Made by a program: the position numbers and the translations under genes. Shown one piece after another: positions 57,063-64,000 of a stretch of DNA of 64,000 nt; position 1 is the stretch's first letter, and every line of letters begins with the position of its first letter. The notes under the pieces are model-generated. The model searched no databases, was not told the origin of the DNA, and worked only from the letters and a program-made list of their open reading frames with translations. This stretch comes from a virus. Where the stretch lies: IMG/VR virus record IMGVR_UViG_3300021401_000004, positions 1 to 64,000 of that record. The stretch is one strand, 5' to 3'.

Positions 57063-57674
57063 ATGTGTGGTGCGTCGAGTAGCGAGAAAAATTTAGCGAG
57101 CGAGCAGACTCAGAACTTCCAGACCTTACAAAACGAGGCTGGACAAGTTTTCGGGCAAAGCTCGCAGATTTTCAATCAGTTGAATTCGGCTTTTTCCCCG
57201 ATTTTAGCCGCAGGTCCGGGGCAACCGGGTTACACGCCCGCAGAACTTTCTAATCTCCAGTCGCAGGCGGTCACGCAAGGCGGAATCGCAACTCGAAACG
57301 CTGAACAAGCCGCGGGCGAGCGGTCTGCTGCGGCGGGCGGGGGCACGGCAGTTCTTCCGAGCGGTGCTACAATGGGTATGGACGCCAATATCGCAGCAGC
57401 CGGGGCGTCAAATACCGCAAATAATCTGGCGCAGATTAATCTTAACAACGCGGCTTTAGGCAGGCAGAATTGGACTCAGGCTGCTGGCGTGCTTGCGGGC
57501 GCTCCGAGCGTATTCGGTGAAGCCAACTCGTTTAACTCTGGTGCCACAGGTTCAGGGCAAGCGGCTTTCGGTAGCGCGAACGCTATTAACCAGCAAAATC
57601 AGGCGTGGCAAGGGCAATTGATGGGAATACTCGGAGATGCAAGCCAGCTCGGGGCGGCGGCGATAAAAGCATAA
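57063..57674 (+). CDS. Internal virion protein-like, 203 aa
   Basis: Ala/Gln/Asn/Gly-rich helical protein (NFQTLQNEAGQVFGQSSQIFNQLNSAF..., ARNAEQAAGERSAAAGGG) typical of podovirus ejection/core proteins. First of three consecutive genes of this type. Confidence 0.7.
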   Translation: MCGASSSEKNLASEQTQNFQTLQNEAGQVFGQSSQIFNQLNSAFSPILAAGPGQPGYTPAELSNLQSQAVTQGGIATRNAEQAAGERSAAAGGGTAVLPSGATMGMDANIAAAGASNTANNLAQINLNNAALGRQNWTQAAGVLAGAPSVFGEANSFNSGATGSGQAAFGSANAINQQNQAWQGQLMGILGDASQLGAAAIKA

Positions 57675-57677
57675 TCT

Positions 57678-59870
57678 ATGGCAGACGATCAAGTTCAACC
57701 GACAACTTCGGATAGCACGGAAACTCAGGTTACTCCTGCGGAAGTTCAGTCTTCTACGGGCGACCAGCCCAGTCCGCAAAACGGGCAAGCACCGCCCGAT
57801 ACTAGCAACTTACCTGTTAGCGGGCAAACCCCTATTCAGCCTCCGCAACCCGCCGATCCTCGGGATTCTCATCCCGCCGTTCAGCAGGCGGGGATCATGC
57901 GTCGCATAGGAGAAACGATTGCGGGCGGCCCGAGAATCAAAACGACGATTGACCCAAACACGGGCGTAGTCACCCGTGAAAAACAGCCGCTCGACACAAA
58001 GGACATTCTTGTCGGCGCTTTGGCTAACATCCTCGGTGGCTTCGGGCAAGTTGCGAGCAACGCCTCCGCCCGCCAAGCCGGACGGTCGCCCGCGCCCATT
58101 CAGCCTTTACCGACTCAAGTCGCGCAGCAGAAACAGGCCCAGCAGTCGCAAGCTGATTTCGAGCAAGAGCAGCAGACCAAAATCCAGAAGGCAAAAGTCC
58201 TTCAGGCGAACATGGAAGCCATGCGCTCGGCCTACGCTGCGGGCAAAGAAGATGACGAAGCCAAAGACTCGATTGTCTCGAATCACTCGGATGATCTGGA
58301 GAATTGGAAGAACTCGGGCGCAGTTGAAGCCTCGAATATTCCGTCAAACGAATTGATGCAGAAGGGGTTTGACAAGACTAAGTACGTCGCTATCCCCGAC
58401 GGAAAAGTTCCAGTATTCGGGCCTAACGGTCAACGGGCGACCGACAATAACGGCGTTCCGCTGTCTCAGCTTACGTATTCGGTTGTGGACGGCACGACTC
58501 AAACGCCCCTAACGCAAGCAAAGTACAACCAGTTGGCGAAATACGGACTGATGTCGGCGAAGCAGGGGTTTAATTTGCCCGAAGGCGCGACGATTACCTC
58601 GGCATCGCTCGCCTTGATGAACCACAAACTGGACCTGATCCAACAGACGCAGCGGGAACTTGACGATGTTCACGATCAAGTAGGTGGGGATAAAGTCGAT
58701 CTCGCGGAGCAGATCAAGAAGAACCCGCAAGTATTGTCCGCGATTGAGAAGTTCCATAATGATGCTGCGAGCGCCGATCCGAACGATCAGATAAAGTCGA
58801 TCCAGAAGAATCACCCACAGGCTGCGGGCATCATGTCGGAGTTGTTCGGGCAAGAGAATCTTGAGAAATTGTCGAATCAAAAAGCTGCTGATCTCGCGAA
58901 AGCGAAGGAAAAAGGGGTAACGGAAGGCCGCCTTGAAGCTGAAGGTGACAAGATGGATGACAACAAAGCCGCCAGCATCTTGTCCGATCCCAAGTCTACG
59001 CCCCAAGATAAGCAGCGGGCGCAGGATTTCCTGAAAATAAAGGCCAATACCAAGTTTACGGATAAAGAACAGGAAATCAACGCTCAACGGGCGATTGAGG
59101 ACAAAGATTTATCCACGGCGGCTAAAAACATTGTTTCGGGCAATCTCGCGCAAATCCGCGATTTAGTCTCCTTCCGGGGGGATCAGAAAACCCGTGTCTA
59201 TAACATGATCGCGGACGAGGCGAAGGCTCAAGGGAAAGACCCGAAGGATTATTCGCCCGCGAAACTCGAAGCTAAAACTAAAGTTCTTAACGACTTCAGC
59301 GACGGGAAAGCCGCTGACAGTATCGTGTCGTTCAACACGTTCCTCGGGCACGCGAATGACGCTTTGTCTGCTACGGGCGCGATGCGCGGGCAGACGGGCA
59401 GCCCGCTTATCAACCGTCCTCTGAATTGGATCAGAAAGAACGCCGCCAACGACACGAACTTCCAAGCGTTCCAAACCGCTCTCGTTCCTGTACGGAAAGA
59501 GTACATGAGTTTCCTGAACAACAATCGGGCGGAGCACGAAGGCGATATCAAGGTAATGGAAACCGTGCTAAACGACGATTCTACGCCCGCCCAGATCGAA
59601 TCAGCCTTAAAGAAACTCGGAGAAAGCGGCGATATCCGCCTTGCCGAGCTTGGCCGGAAATACTCGAACACGATGGGCGACGAATATCCAAGTCTTCTGG
59701 CTCCCGAAAGCAAACAAGCTTTGCAGAGGATGGGCGTTCAGAGCAGAACTGTTACGAGCACGAAGGACAAGCCCGTTACGCCCCCGAAGCCCGCACAAAA
59801 CTTCGCGGCAACTAGCTCGGATGGAAAATGGGGTTACGACGGCAAGCAATGGGTAGCGACGGGCAAATAA
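57678..59870 (+). CDS. Internal virion protein-like, 730 aa
   Basis: Disordered Gln/Pro/Thr-rich start, long helical body rich in Lys/Glu/Ala/Gln, then a small C-terminal SSDGKWGYDGKQWVATGK. Size and composition match internal core/ejection proteins that enter the host with DNA. No catalytic motif found by eye. Confidence 0.7.
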   Translation: MADDQVQPTTSDSTETQVTPAEVQSSTGDQPSPQNGQAPPDTSNLPVSGQTPIQPPQPADPRDSHPAVQQAGIMRRIGETIAGGPRIKTTIDPNTGVVTREKQPLDTKDILVGALANILGGFGQVASNASARQAGRSPAPIQPLPTQVAQQKQAQQSQADFEQEQQTKIQKAKVLQANMEAMRSAYAAGKEDDEAKDSIVSNHSDDLENWKNSGAVEASNIPSNELMQKGFDKTKYVAIPDGKVPVFGPNGQRATDNNGVPLSQLTYSVVDGTTQTPLTQAKYNQLAKYGLMSAKQGFNLPEGATITSASLALMNHKLDLIQQTQRELDDVHDQVGGDKVDLAEQIKKNPQVLSAIEKFHNDAASADPNDQIKSIQKNHPQAAGIMSELFGQENLEKLSNQKAADLAKAKEKGVTEGRLEAEGDKMDDNKAASILSDPKSTPQDKQRAQDFLKIKANTKFTDKEQEINAQRAIEDKDLSTAAKNIVSGNLAQIRDLVSFRGDQKTRVYNMIADEAKAQGKDPKDYSPAKLEAKTKVLNDFSDGKAADSIVSFNTFLGHANDALSATGAMRGQTGSPLINRPLNWIRKNAANDTNFQAFQTALVPVRKEYMSFLNNNRAEHEGDIKVMETVLNDDSTPAQIESALKKLGESGDIRLAELGRKYSNTMGDEYPSLLAPESKQALQRMGVQSRTVTSTKDKPVTPPKPAQNFAATSSDGKWGYDGKQWVATGK

Positions 59871-59873
59871 AAT

Positions 59874-61934
59874 ATGGCTGACGATAACAATCAGATTCCA
59901 GCACCGCCTAGTGGAACTACAGTCCAAGCGCAGCCACAGGCTCAACCTGCGGGCGGGCAAATTCCTCCGCCCCCCTCGGGCGATATCGTTATGGTGCAGC
60001 CCGCTAGTACGGAAAGCGGACAGCCCGAAGAGTCTACGCTCGGCAAGATCGGCGATGTTGCGGGCGATGTTTCGTCGGGCTTCGGAAACGCCCTGATGGA
60101 TACGGTTCACGGAATCGGAACCCTGCTCAATAAGGTTCCGGGCGTTGGGGAAACGCTCGCCCCTACTGAAGGATTGGCCGCCGAGAAAAAAGGCATACAA
60201 AGCCCGGAAGGAACCGCCCAATGGGTAGGATACGGCGGGGAGAATCTCGCGGAATTCATGCTCGGCGACGAGGCCCTGAAAGGCTTGTCGATGGCCGACA
60301 AGTTCAAACAGATTTCGGGCGCGATGGGTCTTCTTGAGAAAAGCCCGAGATTGATGCGGGCGATTCAGATGGGTGCTGACGTAGGAAAAGCTACGGGCGA
60401 ACTTGGCGAGGAAGCCAAAGCTCTGATCCAAAAGAATCCGTTACTTGCCCGATTAGTCGGGGCGGGAATGGACGCGCTCCGCCAAGGCGCGGTTGCGGGC
60501 GCTCAGGAGACAGCGAAAACTGGTAGTCCGGAAAAAGGATTGAAGGCGGGCGTTGAGCAGGGCGCGACTTCGGGCGTGCTTGGAGCGGCCTTTGGGACGC
60601 TCGGAAGAGTAGCGGAAAAAGCAGGCGAGGCGGGGAAAGCGGTTCAGGAAGCGTCGGAAGCGGGGAAGAATGCTCCAAGTGCTTTGGATATCGGGCAGAA
60701 GGTTGCCGATCAGATTAACGACGCCGAAACCAAGATGCACGGCGACTTTGAGTCCGGAATCCAGAAGCTCAAGGGAGATTTGGGTGACCAAAAAGTCCCG
60801 TATCAAGGTAGCCCGTTACAGAAAGCCGCGAAAGCGACCCTCGAAGGAATTACCGACAAGCAAATTGTTCCAGGGAAAACGGAAGCTACTGGCGTCTTAG
60901 ATGAATTCGGGCAACCGATCACGAAACAAGGCGCAGATACAACCGTTCGAACTACCAAGGGCGCGTTGCCCGAATTCGGAAGTCTTGCGGGCGGATCGCC
61001 CGAAAGCAAGAATATTCTAACAGCTTTGGCTGATCCCAAGAAAACGGGCGACCTTACAATTGACGAGCTTATCCAGCGACGCCAGCAACTCGGGGAAAAG
61101 ATTGGAGTGCTGACGAAAGGCGGAACTAGCTCGGCGGATCGGGCCGACGTTCAAGTTTACCAGAAACTACGCGACGGAATCGACGACACAATCGCGAATC
61201 TTGCGAAGAAGTCTGGGAAGCCCGAGGCCGCGCAGGATTATGATGCTTTGCGCTCGGCGTACAAAGACAAAGTAAAGTTATTCCAGAGTCCAGCGATGCA
61301 GGCTATGTCTGCGCCAGGAGTTGCGAGCGACGTGAAACTTGATAACGCCGCAAAGTATTTACTCCAAGGCGGGAACAAGCTTGACAAGATCAACACGTTG
61401 ACCGAGACAATCGGGGAGCCCGCCGTAAAGGACTTGGGAAAAGGAATCCTCCAGAGCAAGTTAGCCGAAGCTAGCGCGGGCGGGCAAATTAACCCCGCGA
61501 AGTTCGTCAAGAACTTTAAGCAGATTGACCAGCTCCCGCCGGAAGTGAAGGAGAAATTGTTTGATTCGGGCGACGCTCAGAAGGGTTTGGATAAGCTTTC
61601 GGGCGACTTGAAAACAGCAGCAAACTATCAGAAGCTTATTCGAGCGGGAATCGTACTCAATCCGGTTAGCGGAATGGGGCTATTGCTAGGGTCGCTTGCA
61701 AGCGGGGATGCGGAAGGTGCCCGCGAACTTCTCGATAAAATCGCCAACCGCCCCGGAATGTGGTCCGCTTTCCGTACAGCGGGAAAGATTGGGGCGACTC
61801 TAGAAGCATCGTCCGCAGCCCGCAGAGTTGGAACGGCGGCCAAAGGCGCTCTTGGAAACGTCCTTCAGGGGGCAACCGAACCACTGTCGCAGCCCGAAGA
61901 TCAGGATCAACAAGTCGTTTACACGAACCAATAA
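59874..61934 (+). CDS. Internal virion protein-like, 686 aa
   Basis: Starts MADDNNQIPAPPSGTTVQAQP, like its neighbour; one hydrophobic patch (LGAAFGTLGRVAEKAGEAG) and long helices with Ala/Lys/Glu. Late region has VLNPVSGMGLLLGSLASGDAEGARELLDKI. Third of the ejection-type genes. Confidence 0.7.
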   Translation: MADDNNQIPAPPSGTTVQAQPQAQPAGGQIPPPPSGDIVMVQPASTESGQPEESTLGKIGDVAGDVSSGFGNALMDTVHGIGTLLNKVPGVGETLAPTEGLAAEKKGIQSPEGTAQWVGYGGENLAEFMLGDEALKGLSMADKFKQISGAMGLLEKSPRLMRAIQMGADVGKATGELGEEAKALIQKNPLLARLVGAGMDALRQGAVAGAQETAKTGSPEKGLKAGVEQGATSGVLGAAFGTLGRVAEKAGEAGKAVQEASEAGKNAPSALDIGQKVADQINDAETKMHGDFESGIQKLKGDLGDQKVPYQGSPLQKAAKATLEGITDKQIVPGKTEATGVLDEFGQPITKQGADTTVRTTKGALPEFGSLAGGSPESKNILTALADPKKTGDLTIDELIQRRQQLGEKIGVLTKGGTSSADRADVQVYQKLRDGIDDTIANLAKKSGKPEAAQDYDALRSAYKDKVKLFQSPAMQAMSAPGVASDVKLDNAAKYLLQGGNKLDKINTLTETIGEPAVKDLGKGILQSKLAEASAGGQINPAKFVKNFKQIDQLPPEVKEKLFDSGDAQKGLDKLSGDLKTAANYQKLIRAGIVLNPVSGMGLLLGSLASGDAEGARELLDKIANRPGMWSAFRTAGKIGATLEASSAARRVGTAAKGALGNVLQGATEPLSQPEDQDQQVVYTNQ

Positions 61935-61955
61935 TTGCTAACTGTAGGTATACAA

Positions 61956-62102
61956 ATGCCCTTCAAATCAGTCGCGCAGCAGAAATATCTTTACTCACAC
62001 CCGACAATTCTCGGGCGAAAAGCACTGAAAGAGTGGAGCGAAAAGACCAACTTCAAAGCTCTGCCCGAAAAGAAATCCCCAAAGAAATCAGGTAAAAAGT
62101 AA
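61956..62102 (+). CDS. Small conserved phage protein, 48 aa
   Basis: MPFKSVAQQKYLYSHPTILGRKALKEWSEKT... is a widespread phage mini-protein pattern (MPFKSxAQxRYLY...P..A.EW). Basic C-terminus. TAATG overlap with next gene. Role unknown. Confidence 0.75.
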   Translation: MPFKSVAQQKYLYSHPTILGRKALKEWSEKTNFKALPEKKSPKKSGKK

Positions 62103-62338
62103 TGTCGATGAATCCCCAAACTATTCCTACTCCCCTTCAATGCAAGAACTGCGGTGGATCGTTCTCGGACGGCAAATGCCAGTCCTGCGGAAGCCGTGTA
62201 GCCATCGCCCGAAGTCAATTTGAAACTGACCAGCATCTTCGGTCAAGATTAGACGGCGGGGCTTACTTCGTGCATTTCGGGAAGCTCGAAGAACCAGGAC
62301 GCCCGGAACCAGAGCTTCATACGGATGAGGAAGAGTAG
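62102..62338 (+). CDS. Zinc-ribbon protein, 78 aa
   Basis: CKNCGGSFSDGKCQSCGS: two CxxC pairs close together near residue 14-29. Acidic tail. Convergent with the Dcm gene, overlapping by 22 nt. Confidence 0.65.
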   Translation: MSMNPQTIPTPLQCKNCGGSFSDGKCQSCGSRVAIARSQFETDQHLRSRLDGGAYFVHFGKLEEPGRPEPELHTDEEE

Positions 62339-63100
62339 GCTAAAGGCCCGCTAGATAGTCTGCGGGCGATTCGTTCGGACAGGATATTCCATGCAGTTGC
62401 AGCCACGAGTGGAATTTGTCCGTTTCCAATGGCGTGGATGCGGTCCATGTAGTTGGCCACCCCATTGCCGCCTCTGCAAAGTTGGGGTCGGTATATATCG
62501 GGTCGGTCTCTGAAGTCCTCAATCCCTCGGACATTTTGGCACCACGGTATTGCGGGCTTCCACGGAATCGAACTTTTGAGGAGCCCTTGTATTCGCTGGC
62601 TCCGAGGGTTGGCAGCGAGAATCCATATTCGTTCTCTTTTTATGCCAAGCTCCGCAGGCTTTGCCTGAAAGCACTCCCCATTCCGCATCATACCCCATTT
62701 GGGCAATATCCCGCAAAACTCTGGATAACCCGCGTTTGGTAAGCAGTGGGCTATTTTCAATCCATACAAGGGGAGCTTCACATTCTCGGGCGATTCTAGG
62801 GAAATGCGACCATAGGCCGCTTCGTTCTCCATCCAGACCGAGACCCGTTCCTGCGGCGGCAACGTCTTGGCAAGGAAAGCCGCCCGAAACCACGTCAACA
62901 ATTCCTCGCCACGGGTGTCCGTTGAAGGTACAAACATCGTCCCAAATGGGAAACGGAAGAAGGATGCCGTCATTCTGCCGTTGCATGAGGATTCGGGCGC
63001 AGTAGGGGTTGATTTCCACGGCACACACGGCTCTCCATCCGAGCAGTTTGCTCGCGAGAATTCCTCCACCAGCGCCCGCGAAAAGTGCCAACTCATTCAT
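62317..63100 (-). pseudogene. C5 DNA cytosine methyltransferase (Dcm-like), frameshifted
   Basis: N-terminal part, ATG 63100: ALFAGAGGGILASKLLGWRAVCAVE (motif I), GGFPCQDVAAAG (motif IV Cys), WIENSPLL (motif VI). At about 62640 the reading ...GAWHKKR leaves the conserved frame; the rest (ERIWILAAN, motif VIII-like QRRERVWIVA, then HAIGNGQIPLVAATAW, motif X) continues in another frame to 62317. A single-base indel in AAAAAGAGA would join them. Real frameshift or sequencing error cannot be told apart. SD TGAGGA. Confidence 0.85.
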
Positions 63101-63116
63101 AGTTCCTCAGATTGAA

Positions 63117-63145
63117 ATTATACGGAAAACGGAGTAGAAAGTCAA
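63117..63145 (-). promoter_or_regulatory. Leftward promoter of the Dcm gene
   Basis: TTGACT, 17 nt, TATAAT on the minus strand, with an exact 13-bp element (63121-63133) covering part of the spacer and the first two bases of the -10. Confidence 0.85.
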
Positions 63146-63409
63146 ATGGCTGACGAAGGACAAGGTGCTCCCGCAGATTTTGGCGGGCGAGTTCTACCTA
63201 ACCCAACGGGGATAAAGCCGACTTCGAGCGAAGACGATGCCCGTAAATCCGACACGCCCGTGGGGGCAAAGTTCAGCGTCCAAAACGCTCCCGCAGATCA
63301 GGACAAGGCGAACGGGATTAGCCCGCACCCTCTGCATTTATACGCGGCTAAGCGCGGCGCTCCCGTCCGAAAACTCGGGGCGTCGCCCGTAGACCCTAAA
63401 CAACACTAG
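63146..63409 (+). CDS. Disordered phage protein, 87 aa
   Basis: MADEGQGAPADFGGRVLPNPTGIKPT..., Pro/Gly/Asp-rich, with ISPHPLHLYAAKRGAPVRKLG. Similar composition to the other MAD-start virion genes. Followed by TAG and a near-exact 13-bp element. Confidence 0.6.
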   Translation: MADEGQGAPADFGGRVLPNPTGIKPTSSEDDARKSDTPVGAKFSVQNAPADQDKANGISPHPLHLYAAKRGAPVRKLGASPVDPKQH

Positions 63410-63426
63410 TACGGAAAAAGGATTCT

Positions 63427-63837
63427 ATGGCAAGCACGAACTCCGAACTCTATATCAAAGCCCAACTTATAGAATGCGCTTGGAAATACGGGCAACATTA
63501 TGGCGGGACACCCGCTATGTTGAACATTCTCCACACGTTGAAGAACAGAGAGAAAGCGGGCTTCGGAACCTATCTTCACGTTCTTGACACGGTTGACAAA
63601 TGGCACGCCGCGCCTCCGAAGACAACGCAGCACCCCGACGCCTGGGATCGACGGTTTCTTTCGCTGTACAACGATATTGACGGGATTTGCGACGACACCC
63701 GAAAAGATTCAAGCAACGGTGCTTTGTATTGGGGCGACCTAGCTGACGTTCAATCCGAGTGGTGGTTAACCCACGTCGCCCGAAATCCCGAACGGGTAAG
63801 ATGCGCCGACATGGGAAGTTTAACATTTTTTAAATAA
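63427..63837 (+). CDS. Hypothetical protein, 136 aa
   Basis: LIECAWKYGQHYGGTPAMLNILHTLKNREKAGFGTYLHVLDTVDKWH..., then a C-terminal region YWGDLADVQSEWWLTHVARNP. Slight resemblance to phage cell-wall hydrolase-type helical domains; not assignable. Starts 5 nt after a 13-bp element variant. Confidence 0.6.
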   Translation: MASTNSELYIKAQLIECAWKYGQHYGGTPAMLNILHTLKNREKAGFGTYLHVLDTVDKWHAAPPKTTQHPDAWDRRFLSLYNDIDGICDDTRKDSSNGALYWGDLADVQSEWWLTHVARNPERVRCADMGSLTFFK

Positions 63838-63847
63838 GGATAAACCG

Positions 63848-64000
63848 ATGAGCGTTTCAACAGTTCCTATTTCCACGCCCGCTAGCTCGTATATCTTTAC
63901 CGATACGGCGATGGGCAACACCGCCGACGACATCAAGGCATCCAGCGCCCTTGTTTATTGGGTTCAGGTGACTAATTCCACGGTTTCCGCTATATATGTG
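63848..64000 (+). CDS. Partial virion-type protein, C-terminus beyond window
   Basis: ATG 63848, 51 codons visible: Ser/Thr/Val/Ala-rich beta sequence (SVSTVPISTPASSYIFTDTAMGN...), like the small tail proteins at 39612 and 45597. Start preceded by AAGGA. Confidence 0.6.
   Translation, partial: MSVSTVPISTPASSYIFTDTAMGNTADDIKASSALVYWVQVTNSTVSAIYV

Noticed and set aside
62317-63096. Independent 259-aa protein
   Set aside because: Only its C-terminal part is meaningful; it is the second half of the frameshifted Dcm gene.

Overview
The window looks like part of the genome of a tailed, podovirus-like phage (Caudoviricetes) with a base composition near half G+C. Large terminase, portal, scaffold-like, major capsid, tail, collagen-like fibre and long Gln/Ala-rich internal-virion-type genes appear in virion-assembly order. 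Lipoproteins with lipoboxes, a DUF2778-type peptidoglycan enzyme and a sugar-nucleotide/glycosyltransferase island point to a Gram-negative host; this is inference. A 77-nt pure G tract and a frameshifted methyltransferase suggest an assembled metagenomic contig with some local sequence errors.

Layout. 1-2.5 kb: leftward operon of very small genes, many overlapping by ATGA/TAATG, ending in a pentapeptide-repeat protein; it diverges from a rightward promoter at about 2.51 kb. 2.5-8.7 kb: small rightward accessory genes (lipoproteins, zinc-ribbon proteins, a W-M-RC/HNH-like protein, a secreted trypsin-like protease) and a compact structured RNA. 8.7-17.7 kb: glycan island (GT11 fucosyltransferase-like, GT-A enzymes, DUF268 and class I methyltransferases, B12-binding radical SAM, GDP-mannose 3,5-epimerase-like, NDP-sugar dehydrogenase, two paralogous galactosyltransferase-like genes). 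17.8-22 kb: RNase H, JAMM peptidase, dual-specificity phosphatase and small virion-type genes. 22-34.5 kb: terminase, portal, scaffold-like protein and a major capsid gene cut into seven exons. 34.7-35.5 kb: an RNA locus with a tRNA-like element and a circularly permuted tmRNA. 35.5-64 kb: structural and fibre genes, interrupted by leftward single-gene units (HNH/AP2, MT-A70 methylase, Cys-rich protein, unknown, Dcm), each with its own TTGACA-17-TATAAT type promoter.

Cross-cutting signals. (1) A 13-bp element, TACGGAAAACGGA, occurs at least 13 times exactly and many more times with one to three changes. It is found after stop codons, inside genes (encoding R/Q-K-T-D or T-E-N-G), in intron hairpins, and over the spacer and -10 of the leftward promoters. 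(2) The pentamer GCCCG, often as GCCCGNA, is several-fold over-represented on both strands, in genes and between them. (3) Homing elements are dense: four GIY-YIG genes, one HNH/AP2 gene, one endonuclease VII-like gene, one intron-borne LAGLIDADG gene and five group I introns, all of the introns in the capsid gene. (4) The capsid gene also carries a 48-nt in-frame gap with two stop codons and a canonical group I P1 pairing, too short to be a complete intron.

Working together: the structural block builds the virion, and the island probably makes and transfers unusual sugars, perhaps onto fibres or host surface glycan. The tmRNA would rescue stalled host ribosomes, and the leftward genes look like independently expressed accessory (moron) units. 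Functions rest on motifs read by eye; no database search was possible.
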